Origin: Spirochaeta cellobiosiphila DSM 17781
Lineage (GTDB): Bacteria; Spirochaetota; Spirochaetia; DSM-17781
Assembly (NCBI RefSeq): GCF_000426705.1
Contig: NZ_KE384555.1
Span: 1-64,000 of the forward strand
Length of the DNA stretch: 64,000 bases
Reading direction: 5' to 3'
Shown: piece by piece, positions 33,964-41,162 of the stretch
Layout: each line of letters starts with the position of its first letter
Position numbering within the stretch: position 1 is the first letter of the stretch
Program-made: the position numbers and the translations under genes
Notes under the pieces: generated by a model
The model's input: the letters and a program-made list of their open reading frames with translations, nothing else
Database searches by the model: none
What the model was told of the DNA's origin: nothing

Positions 33964-34464
33964 TTAAAGGACTTCCCAATCGGATCCATCAATAGGATCA
34001 GTCATGAAATCCGGAAAGAAATAGACAAGAGATCCTGACTTACGAACCTTGATCTCTGCAAAACCTTTACTGACTAACTTATCCAGCTGAGCTTGGGCTT
34101 TTTCAATGCTAATATCCGAACTTAAAGCCAGTTCAGAAGGAGATACAACGCCATTATTTTTCTTAGCTAGTTTTAATACCTTTCTTTCCAGAGTATCCTT
34201 TGATTCTGATTTGTAATAATGATGATTGGCATAGGCTTCCGCCCCATGTTGAATCATTGCTTTGCGATAAGATAAACGGATATTAGCTTCTTCTATTTGA
34301 CCGGGCAGTGTGAAAAAATCATACACAGACCCAATCATTCCAAGGCCACCGGAAAACAAGTACAGAACTCCTGTTCCAAATTTCCCCATATAAAATCTAT
34401 GTAATCCGAGAGCTCCAAAACCACCTAAGGCCCACAGAAGATAAGCTATTGGAAGAGAATACAT
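33964..34464 (-). CDS. TM2-domain membrane protein with C-terminal winged-helix-like segment
   Basis: Encodes 166 residues. Residues 1-60 form a TM2 domain: two membrane helices around the GLHRFYMGKFGTGVLYLFSGG motif (two short blocks, near 20-40). After a charged region, residues about 95-160 read like a winged helix: LERKVLKLAKKNNGVVSPSELA, DISIEKAQAQLDKLVSKGFAEI and KSGSLVYFFPDF as the wing. A TM2 domain fused to such a module suggests a membrane sensor or adaptor. Ribosome site AGGAG. The gene follows the FliG-like gene in the same direction. Confidence 0.8.
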   Translation of the reverse strand: MYSLPIAYLLWALGGFGALGLHRFYMGKFGTGVLYLFSGGLGMIGSVYDFFTLPGQIEEANIRLSYRKAMIQHGAEAYANHHYYKSESKDTLERKVLKLAKKNNGVVSPSELALSSDISIEKAQAQLDKLVSKGFAEIKVRKSGSLVYFFPDFMTDPIDGSDWEVL

Positions 34465-34524
34465 TTCATACTCCTATCTTTAATAATGGTACTATTATAC
34501 TATTTTTTATGGGGACTACCAAAT

Positions 34525-35286
34525 TTATTCGATCCATTCATCTGATTTAAGACGAAGATTACCATCGAGAACCCCTTGTTTAAGCTGTTCAAGAAAGCTG
34601 TCTTTTATAGCGGCCCTTTCACTGGCAGAAGGAGGAGGAGAGCTCTTAAGGTACTGAATAATAAAAGCCTGTCGTCTCTTGGATAATTGATTCAGAATGA
34701 GATCGGCACTCTTATCTCCATAGACGGCCATAAGAGTGAGAATAGTATTATCATCCAATGAGGATAAAAACTCTTGCCTGTCCCGTTCTACAACATCCTC
34801 CAGAGTGCGAAGCTCTACCACTTTATTCTCAATCAGTCTGGCTATATCAGGAGAGCTTTGGTGGAGATCTTTGAGAAGACTCTGTCTCTCCAGAGGATTC
34901 ATTTCGAGCATAATCGCCGACAAAACAGAAGGTCCATCGATACGATCAGCTTTATCCTTCTCTAGCAAAGCCACTTTTTCTCTTAGCCTTTTAGATATTG
35001 TCTGTTGTTCACCATCCATAAGAACCTGCTTTGACAATAAGCCCTTGATGACAGCCTGTTGTTTGGCAGGAAGAAGAGAATTGATGACGATCTTCTTTCT
35101 GGCAGTATCCAGCAAAGGCAACACCTTAGTTAAGGTTCCCGGATCTTCATCATTGAATAAATATTTTATATCCTCATCAGGGACATCAGAAAGGAAGGCA
35201 AAAAGATCTTCATCTTTTTCAGAAGCCTCCTTCACTGTATTCAATGTTTTGCGATAGGCATTAATGCCATGCTGATTATACTTCAT
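34525..35286 (-). CDS. FliG-like protein
   Basis: Encodes 253 residues of all-helical protein. It resembles parts of flagellar switch protein FliG: short helical repeats with VLPLLDTARKKIVINSLLPAKQQ (about 53-75), and MLEMNPLERQSLLKDLHQSSPDIARLIENK followed by LRTLEDVVERDRQEFLSSLDDN in the FliG middle-domain style. It is shorter than FliG (about 335) and lies between a phospholipase-like gene and the TM2 gene, not in a flagellar operon. Likely a FliG paralogue; whether it acts in the motor is unknown. The start has a leaderless promoter that lies inside the end of the preceding gene. Confidence 0.7.
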   Translation of the reverse strand: MKYNQHGINAYRKTLNTVKEASEKDEDLFAFLSDVPDEDIKYLFNDEDPGTLTKVLPLLDTARKKIVINSLLPAKQQAVIKGLLSKQVLMDGEQQTISKRLREKVALLEKDKADRIDGPSVLSAIMLEMNPLERQSLLKDLHQSSPDIARLIENKVVELRTLEDVVERDRQEFLSSLDDNTILTLMAVYGDKSADLILNQLSKRRQAFIIQYLKSSPPPSASERAAIKDSFLEQLKQGVLDGNLRLKSDEWIE

Positions 35287-35292
35287 GTTATC

Positions 35293-35321
35293 ATCATAAC
35301 TAGGCTACTGTTTGCCGTCAA
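35293..35321 (-). promoter_or_regulatory. Leaderless promoter inside the upstream gene's 3' end
   Basis: Minus-strand TTGACG (35316-35321), 17-base spacer, TATGAT (35293-35298), then 6 bases to the ATG of the FliG-like gene. The -35 lies in the last codons (Asp-Gly-Lys-Gln-stop) of the phospholipase-like gene. Confidence 0.75.
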
Positions 35322-36327
35322 GAATGGAATATTCCTGCTTAAGGATATCTGGGAGAGGAAAAGGTTTGGTGAACACAGGAGAATGGCTCTTTCCATCCAG
35401 ATCCCCTACATTCCAGGTTCGGGAGGTTATGATATCTTTTAAAGCTTCCAGACTATTATGGCCCTGAAGAGAGTCAGCCAGGATAGCTCCTGCTTTCAAG
35501 ACCCTCTCCTTTGCTCGATCATAGATGTCCTCCCATGAGTCATAAACAGGTTCTCCCGATACAGGATGCTGCCACTTCTGATGATTCTGATTGAGAAAAT
35601 CATAGGCGTCCAGGTCACCTACAGGATGGAACAGAGCCAGACGATTCCGTCCTCCTTGTTCACCATCCTCCTGATCCCTCTGAGCCGCCCATAAGGCATT
35701 ATCGCGACGGCTGGGGTCACTATACTGTAAGAAACCAATAGTATCCCGATAAGCATTATGAATACGAAGGGAGCGGTCAGGCTGGCGAACCTTCTCACCA
35801 TAGGTCAACTCAAGAGCTAGTCCCAGAGCATCCAAAATCGTTCTTTCTGGTAAACTATTTAGATCAAAGCCTTTTCCTTCCTGCCAATGAGCAAACAAAG
35901 ATTGACCTGTTCTTTGCTCAAACCATAATCGATCCATGATGCGTTCAAAGAAAGGATGCATTTGATACCACTTTTTGCGCATACTTCCAGTAGGATTAAC
36001 AGCAGTAGAAAAATACACAACATAGGGATGGCCTTCCTGATCTAGTATGGCATGTGTCATAAACGCCAGCCAGAATAAAGGATGGCTCTGACCGATCTGT
36101 TTGGCCAGGTTCATAAGAAAGGAATCCCCATCCCTGCGGTGCATTAAAGCACCATAGGAGACACCACTGGGCATACTATGTTGATTATGATAAAAAACAT
36201 CTCCTCCCTGAGAGGCTAGAAAAAGCCACCCGGGATCGCTCTTGTCTTCCTTATACAAGGGATGAGTATTTTGAAGAATCTCTTTGACTTCGTTAAAAAA
36301 TAACCAATGGGTAATTTGGGCTGGCAT
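35305..36327 (-). CDS. Zinc-dependent phospholipase C-like protein
   Basis: Encodes 340 residues. Features resemble the zinc-dependent phospholipase C / S1-P1-like family (PF00882 type): the N-terminal PAQITHWLFFNEV and GGDVFYHNQHSM with His/Asp metal candidates, then AFMTHAILDQEGHPYVVYF carrying further His residues. No signal peptide, so it may be cytoplasmic, unlike secreted phospholipase C. The start has TAGTAT 6 bases upstream and lies in a leaderless setting. The substrate is unknown and the family call is moderate. Confidence 0.7.
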   Translation of the reverse strand: MPAQITHWLFFNEVKEILQNTHPLYKEDKSDPGWLFLASQGGDVFYHNQHSMPSGVSYGALMHRRDGDSFLMNLAKQIGQSHPLFWLAFMTHAILDQEGHPYVVYFSTAVNPTGSMRKKWYQMHPFFERIMDRLWFEQRTGQSLFAHWQEGKGFDLNSLPERTILDALGLALELTYGEKVRQPDRSLRIHNAYRDTIGFLQYSDPSRRDNALWAAQRDQEDGEQGGRNRLALFHPVGDLDAYDFLNQNHQKWQHPVSGEPVYDSWEDIYDRAKERVLKAGAILADSLQGHNSLEALKDIITSRTWNVGDLDGKSHSPVFTKPFPLPDILKQEYSILDGKQ

Positions 36328-36333
36328 GACCCT

Positions 36334-36339
36334 ATACTA
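36334..36339 (-). promoter_or_regulatory. -10 element of a leaderless start
   Basis: Minus-strand TAGTAT ends 6 bases before the ATG of the phospholipase-C-like gene. The matching -35 position (TACAAA) is poor, so only the -10 is called. Confidence 0.55.
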
Positions 36340-36370
36340 CTAGAAGTATTTCTTTTTTTGTAGTCACTAG

Positions 36371-36399
36371 TTGACACTTTTCACCTCATAAGCTATAAA
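36371..36399 (+). promoter_or_regulatory. Promoter of the tRNA-Phe genes
   Basis: TTGACA (36371-36376), 17-base spacer, TATAAA (36394-36399). Start expected near 36406, a few bases before the first tRNA. Confidence 0.82.
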
Positions 36400-36412
36400 T
36401 TGTTTCCGTTAA

Positions 36413-36485
<73 letters not shown>

Positions 36486-36500
36486 TTAACATTTATAAGA

Positions 36501-36528
36501 AGCATCCAGCTTTTTGGATGCTTTTTTT
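36501..36528 (+). terminator. Terminator-like hairpin between the tRNA-Phe copies
   Basis: AGCATCC (36501-36507), 8-base loop, GGATGCT (36516-36522), then a T-run up to 36528, two bases before the second tRNA. No space remains for another promoter. Confidence 0.82.
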
Positions 36529-36529
36529 C

Positions 36530-36602
<73 letters not shown>

Positions 36603-36603
36603 A

Positions 36604-36632
36604 AACCTGATCCTGTGATCAGGTTTTTTTTT
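36604..36632 (+). terminator. Rho-independent terminator after tRNA-Phe
   Basis: AACCTGATC (36604-36612), loop CTGT, GATCAGGTT (36617-36625), T-run to 36632. Confidence 0.9.
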
Positions 36633-36697
36633 GCCCAAATACTGACTTTTCTTGACACTCAACCTCTGTACAGGAGAAAATCCCATCAGGAGGTAAT

Positions 36698-37975
36698 ATG
36701 ATTTCAATAGGGGTTAATGAAAAGCCTGAACTCAAAAAATGGATTCCCTTAAGTTTTCAACATGTCTTTGCCATGTTCAGTTCGACCGTTTTGGTTCCCA
36801 TATTAACGGGATTACCAACATCATCCGCTTTGTTTACCAGCGGTGTAGGGACTCTTATCTATATTTTGATTACAAAAGGTAAAGTCCCAGCCTATCTAGG
36901 TTCCAGTTTTGCCTTTATTACACCCATTATTATGATCAGTCAAAGCTTCGGTGTAGCCTATGCCTTAGGGGGAGCTTTTGCGGTTGGTATTTTTTATATC
37001 ATTATTTCACAGATCATCCGTTTCTTTGGCTATAAGTGGATAGATAGAGTTCTACCTCCTGTTGTCATTGGTTCTGTCATCATGGTAATCGGTCTCAAAC
37101 TGGCTCCTACAGCTATGGATATGGCTATGACAGGAGGAACAGAAGATTACCATCTCAGCTACTTTTTAATCGCAGCGGTAACCCTGGGAATTGCTATTTT
37201 TGCAACGATATTCCTAAAAGGATTTTTCACAGTAGTCCCTGTTTTGATCGGTATCATAGGTGGTTACCTTTTTACTTTGATCATGGGACTCTTTTTTCCA
37301 AGCTTTCATCTGATTGACTTCACCGCTGTAGGTAAGACAGCCTGGTTTGGCCTACCCCATTTTGCCATTCCCAAATTTGGTATTATTCCTATCATCACCT
37401 TTTTGATTGTGTCTCTGGCAACCATCGCAGAACATCTGGGAGATACTTTGGTTATGTCCCGGGTAGCGGGAAAGGATTTTTACAAAGATCCCGGGCTGCA
37501 TAGAACCTTAGCCGGTGACGGAGCAGCTACGGCTTTTGCCTCCTTTTTTGGTGGTCCTCCCAATACTACTTATGGGGAAAACATTGGAGTTATGGCTATC
37601 ACCCATGTGTATTCTGTATGGGTGATTGGAGGAGCCGCTGTAGTAGCAACCTGTCTATCCTTTATACATAAGTTCGGTGCCTTGATACAGACTATTCCCA
37701 GCCCTGTTATGGGAGGAATCAGTATGATGCTCTTTGGTATTATAGCCAGTGCGGGGATAAGAACTGTGGTTGAAAGTGGTGTCGATTATTCCTGTAAACG
37801 TAACTTGACCATCACTTCTGTTATCCTGGTCTTAGGTATTGGTGGAGGTCTTATTCAATTCCCTATCACTTCCAGTCTTAACTTTGAATTAGGGGGCGTA
37901 GCCCTGGCTACCCTCGTTGGTATTGTTCTGAATTTAATTCTTCCTCAGAATTTGAACAATAAAGAAGAAGAGTAA
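36698..37975 (+). CDS. uraA: Uracil/xanthine permease (NCS2 family, UraA-like)
   Basis: Nucleobase:cation symporter with 425 residues and about 12-14 membrane helices. Family motifs are seen: WIPLSFQHVFAMFSSTVLVP at the start, FITPIIMISQSFG near residue 72, ATIAEHLGDTLVMSRVAGKD (the conserved Glu-His in helix 8) and FFGGPPNTTYGENIGVMAIT (about 287-306, the NCS2 signature). UraA-like proteins import uracil. GGAGG ribosome site. It is followed by a terminator and, tail to tail, by the TGS-uridine-kinase-like gene, a matching salvage enzyme. Confidence 0.93.
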   Translation: MISIGVNEKPELKKWIPLSFQHVFAMFSSTVLVPILTGLPTSSALFTSGVGTLIYILITKGKVPAYLGSSFAFITPIIMISQSFGVAYALGGAFAVGIFYIIISQIIRFFGYKWIDRVLPPVVIGSVIMVIGLKLAPTAMDMAMTGGTEDYHLSYFLIAAVTLGIAIFATIFLKGFFTVVPVLIGIIGGYLFTLIMGLFFPSFHLIDFTAVGKTAWFGLPHFAIPKFGIIPIITFLIVSLATIAEHLGDTLVMSRVAGKDFYKDPGLHRTLAGDGAATAFASFFGGPPNTTYGENIGVMAITHVYSVWVIGGAAVVATCLSFIHKFGALIQTIPSPVMGGISMMLFGIIASAGIRTVVESGVDYSCKRNLTITSVILVLGIGGGLIQFPITSSLNFELGGVALATLVGIVLNLILPQNLNNKEEE

Positions 37976-37994
37976 AGAAGCTCATATTAAGCAG

Positions 37995-38022
37995 GCCCAC
38001 CTGGTGTAAGGTGGGCTTTTTC
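37995..38022 (+). terminator. Rho-independent terminator of uraA
   Basis: GCCCACC (37995-38001), 8-base loop, GGTGGGC (38010-38016), then T-rich tail. Confidence 0.85.
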
Positions 38023-38111
38023 TTTTTTACGCTTTTAGGGGCGTCTCCCTTTAACAGGATATTGCCTTGTCCAGTGTTTCATATGGATGTTTTCTAAGGC
38101 TAGAAAGAATG

Positions 38112-38172
38112 TTAGAAGGTCCTTCTAAAACTTTTAGAAGGGCCAGCTAAAAAAGTTAGAAGGCCTTTCTAA
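38112..38172. repeat. TTAGAAGG repeat cluster
   Basis: TTAGAAGG occurs at 38112, 38134 and 38156, exactly 22 bases apart. Opposite-strand copies CCTTCTAA at 38121 and CCTTTCTAA (one base longer) at 38164 create palindromes, including the 21-base CCTTCTAAAACTTTTAGAAGG (two arms around one C). On the minus strand the last palindrome is followed by CTTTTTT and may end the kinase transcript. The rest of 37976-38187 shows no gene. Confidence 0.7.
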
Positions 38173-38187
38173 TTTTATTCCTCAGTA

Positions 38188-39831
38188 CTAATAATGAAAT
38201 CCACTGTGGCCTATGAACTCTCGAAGGATGCTATAAGGGGGCACTGTGATCTCAGAGATCATGGCAAAGTTGTCCAGGAACTCCAAAAGACGTAATGCCT
38301 CAGAGTATTCTTTGTGATAGGGTTTAATCTGACGTAATAACAAATCCGCCCTGCCCCTGAGGACACCTAGTTCATAATCCAGAGCAGAATTAAAATGTCC
38401 ATCAGCACTTTCCTGATAGGGGAAAATATTACGCTCCTCCCCTTTTCGAACACTAGGCCAGCGTTTTATAGTCTCTAACGCAGAATACCCTCTAAAATTA
38501 TAATCACGAACGATACGTCTAATAAGACGATTATCTGTCGTTGATATTCGGTTGTGATTGTCAAGATTCAGCTGGGTCAAGGCGGAGACATAGATTAAGA
38601 ATTTATCACTTCTCTTGATGCGAGGGGTTAACTCGGGATTGAGGCCATGAATTCCTTCTATAAGAAGAATAGATTTAGGTCCTAATGATAAGCGAGGTCC
38701 ATCTGTGGACACTCCGGTTTTAAAATCAAAACGGGGTAAAGTAATCTTCTGACCTGCGAAAAGCTGTAAGAGATCATCATTCAATCGATCCACGTTGATG
38801 GCTTCAATAGCTTCAAAATCATACTCACCATGTTCATCCAGGGGAGTCTTCTCCCTATCCAGAAAGTAATCATCCAGGGATATTTGATCGGTCTCAAGGC
38901 CTAACACATTGAGTTGAATACTTAGTTTCTTCGTAAAAGTTGTTTTCCCTGAAGAAGAAGGGCCGGCAATGAGCACAACCTTTGATTCACTGGCCACAAC
39001 CTTATCAGCCAGTTGGGCAATCTTCTTGTCCTGTAAGGCTTCTGCCAGATTAATGAATTGGGGAATGGATTTTTCCTTGTTGATTTTGTTGAGAGCTCCT
39101 ACTGAACTCACACCTAAAATATGCCCCCATTCTTTGTATTCCTGATAAACATTGAATAGCTTGGGATAGTCTTTAAAGGAAGCCAATCTGTTCACATGTC
39201 CCTTCAAGGGGCCTCTGAGCAGTATACCTTGTCCATAGGGCTTTAGTTCAAAGGTGTCTAAGTATTTTGTATTATCCACTAAGGTAGTGTGAGCCACATC
39301 CCAATACTCCCCACATTGATATATGGATACCTGATAGGAATTCTGGTGAGCTAGCAATTCCAAAGTTTGCTTTTGTTTGTATTGTCTGAAGTATTGAATA
39401 CTGTCTTCATAACTAAGGGTAATTCTGTCTATGGACAGAGCCTCTTGTACGAAAACTTTCATTCTTTGAGTCAAGCGATCTGTATAGAGAGAAAGATCTT
39501 CCTCTTCACTGTAGTAGTAATAGCCATCTCCAAGGGAATGACTGATATTGATTGACAATTGAGGGATCTCTTCCCTTGCTGCCAGGCAGAGGAGATATCC
39601 TAAACTATCTCTGTAAATATGCATGCCCTCTGTAGAGTCTTTTTTGACTAACTCTATCTGACAATTACTCTTTACTCGATAACTCATATTGACAGTTCTA
39701 TTATTGGCTTTCACAGCAAGAGGATTATCTTCAGTAGAGAGAGGATGAGTCCCAAATAAATCTTTTAATCGAGTCCCGTAGGGTACTTCATAAACATCAC
39801 CGGAAGGGTAAGAAACTTTAACTTTATCCAT
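38188..39831 (-). CDS. TGS/SAD-fused uridine kinase-like P-loop protein
   Basis: Encodes 547 residues. It has an N-terminal TGS domain (VSYPSGDVYEVPYGTRLKDL, in two parts), then a threonyl-tRNA-synthetase-like second additional domain (about 80-230, LSINISHSLGDGYYYY), and a C-terminal phosphoribulokinase/uridine-kinase domain: P-loop AGPSSSGKTTF (about 286-296), SLDDYFLDREKTP, IEGIHGLNPEL. This three-part architecture recurs in several bacterial phyla and is thought to phosphorylate nucleosides; I do not assign the substrate. The start has TACATT 6 bases upstream and no ribosome site. Neighbour of uraA. Confidence 0.84.
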   Translation of the reverse strand: MDKVKVSYPSGDVYEVPYGTRLKDLFGTHPLSTEDNPLAVKANNRTVNMSYRVKSNCQIELVKKDSTEGMHIYRDSLGYLLCLAAREEIPQLSINISHSLGDGYYYYSEEEDLSLYTDRLTQRMKVFVQEALSIDRITLSYEDSIQYFRQYKQKQTLELLAHQNSYQVSIYQCGEYWDVAHTTLVDNTKYLDTFELKPYGQGILLRGPLKGHVNRLASFKDYPKLFNVYQEYKEWGHILGVSSVGALNKINKEKSIPQFINLAEALQDKKIAQLADKVVASESKVVLIAGPSSSGKTTFTKKLSIQLNVLGLETDQISLDDYFLDREKTPLDEHGEYDFEAIEAINVDRLNDDLLQLFAGQKITLPRFDFKTGVSTDGPRLSLGPKSILLIEGIHGLNPELTPRIKRSDKFLIYVSALTQLNLDNHNRISTTDNRLIRRIVRDYNFRGYSALETIKRWPSVRKGEERNIFPYQESADGHFNSALDYELGVLRGRADLLLRQIKPYHKEYSEALRLLEFLDNFAMISEITVPPYSILREFIGHSGFHY

Positions 39832-39837
39832 ACTTTC

Positions 39838-39866
39838 AATGTAATAGGCCTTATCCGGGAGTACAA
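39838..39866 (-). promoter_or_regulatory. Leaderless promoter of the TGS-kinase gene
   Basis: Minus-strand TTGTAC (39861-39866), 17-base spacer, TACATT (39838-39843), then 6 bases to the ATG. The -35 is weak (TTG only). Confidence 0.55.
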
Positions 39867-39868
39867 GG

Positions 39869-40027
39869 TTATTTCTTATTTCTCTGAAGGTCTTTTATGA
39901 AGTTTAGCCAGGGTCCAGGGCCCACATACTTTATCTTTGGGGAAAGGTCTTTCATAAGATCCAGAGCATCCTTGTAAGCCACAGGGCTAGTCCAGTGGAT
40001 AGATGTTTTATTATTGTTTTGTGACAT
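39869..40027 (-). CDS. Small 52-residue protein of unknown function
   Basis: An open frame of 52 codons plus stop: ATG 40027, AGGAG 9 bases upstream, TAA at 39869. The product begins MSQNNNKTSIHWTSPVAYKD and ends LNFIKDLQRNKK, with a central LMKDLSPKIKYVGPGPWL stretch. The ribosome site overlaps the stop of the preceding gene, whose last codons are 13 bases away, so it belongs to the HD-GYP/unknown operon. No relative is recognised. It is too short for most automatic calls. Confidence 0.68.
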   Translation of the reverse strand: MSQNNNKTSIHWTSPVAYKDALDLMKDLSPKIKYVGPGPWLNFIKDLQRNKK

Positions 40028-40039
40028 AGACAAGAACTC

Positions 40040-41143
40040 CTAGAATAATTCTAATTGTTTTGTAGGTTCTGTTACAGGGGATTCTTTTACAGGGACGGGC
40101 TTGTCCTTCTTTTCAATGATTTCAATCCTTTTCAGTAAGGGGGGGCCATCCCACTTAATGAGATCTCCTATAGAGGTAAGGCTGTCTTCAATGTCCATAG
40201 CATGCTCCAGAGTTGTCCATTTAGAACCGAACTCACTGATCAGTTCTCTAGCTAGTATGTTTAATAGTATCCGTAAATGTTCACGGAATTCTTCATCAGA
40301 TAAGGATTCCGGTCCCAATTCTGTACAGAGTGATAGAAGATAGTTTAAGCCTTCTTCAATGCTCTCCAGCTCTTGCCCTTCTCTTATATAATGGGTCAGA
40401 CTTTGAATCAAGAAGAGAATAGAACCTTCCAGATCATAAGGAACTAAAGATAAGGCGATAAGCCTGTTTCCTTCTGATTTTCCAAATATATTTTGCACAT
40501 AAGGATAAATATCATCACATTGCAAATCCTCTGTGATAACAAGATGGAGGGCTCTAAGAGTCAGACGCTGTATTTGTTCATAGTTATCATCTATAAGTTT
40601 ATCGACCACATATTGAAAGGATTCAAAGAAGAGATCTTCGAATCCACTTAGAGCGGCCTCCTCTATTTGCTGAAGAGCGGAGAGAACATCATCCTGGGGT
40701 TCGGTAAGTTCTGAAAGGAGTTTCGATCCGGCTTTACTGGATATCATATTTTGATCAAATAAAAAATCCAGGTTATGCAGAATGTGATTCTTAGGAATCT
40801 GATGATAGAGGGCTTTCGCTCGGTCCCTACCCCCTGTATACAAAGCTTCCAAGAGATAAATGAATATCCTCCATTCATAATAGGGATGCTTTGGAGGAAT
40901 GGTCTCCAGCTTATTAAAAACTTGGGGATTCAACATACCATTTGTTGTAGATTCTAAAGCATCTAAAATGGTAAGAGAATCTTCCTTTAGCCAATGAGTA
41001 TCCTTGATATGAGAGGAATGATAAACATCTCTGGGATTAAGTAAGGAGTTATCTATATCCATACCCAGAGTATCTTCCCAGCTAGGGTATCGATCTAATC
41101 GTATTAATAATAAACGGAGTGAATCTTGATTGTACCTGTTCAT
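40040..41143 (-). CDS. Helical protein ending in a QLELF motif, unknown function
   Basis: Encodes 367 residues from ATG 41143, cytoplasmic, alpha-helical, with acidic and Leu-rich segments like helical repeats (for example QRLTLRALHLVITEDLQ). The C-terminal tail (VPVKESPVTEPTKQLELF) is low in complexity and ends in QLELF, the form of a beta-sliding-clamp-binding pentapeptide. The start is uncertain: GTG 41206 would overlap the HD-GYP gene by 44 bases, and neither start has a good ribosome site. Cotranscribed between the HD-GYP gene and the small gene at 39869. No family recognised. Confidence 0.62.
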   Translation of the reverse strand: MNRYNQDSLRLLLIRLDRYPSWEDTLGMDIDNSLLNPRDVYHSSHIKDTHWLKEDSLTILDALESTTNGMLNPQVFNKLETIPPKHPYYEWRIFIYLLEALYTGGRDRAKALYHQIPKNHILHNLDFLFDQNMISSKAGSKLLSELTEPQDDVLSALQQIEEAALSGFEDLFFESFQYVVDKLIDDNYEQIQRLTLRALHLVITEDLQCDDIYPYVQNIFGKSEGNRLIALSLVPYDLEGSILFLIQSLTHYIREGQELESIEEGLNYLLSLCTELGPESLSDEEFREHLRILLNILARELISEFGSKWTTLEHAMDIEDSLTSIGDLIKWDGPPLLKRIEIIEKKDKPVPVKESPVTEPTKQLELF

Positions 41144-41162
41144 GTCCCATCCAACGGAAATT

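Noticed and set aside
34736-35257. A 173-codon plus-strand frame opposite the FliG-like gene
   Set aside because: Composition is Ser/Arg-rich as expected from antisense of a charged helical gene, and the FliG-like reading explains the region better.
38112-38172. CRISPR array
   Set aside because: The repeat unit is 8 bases, the steps are 22 bases, no spacers of uniform length and no cas genes in the window.
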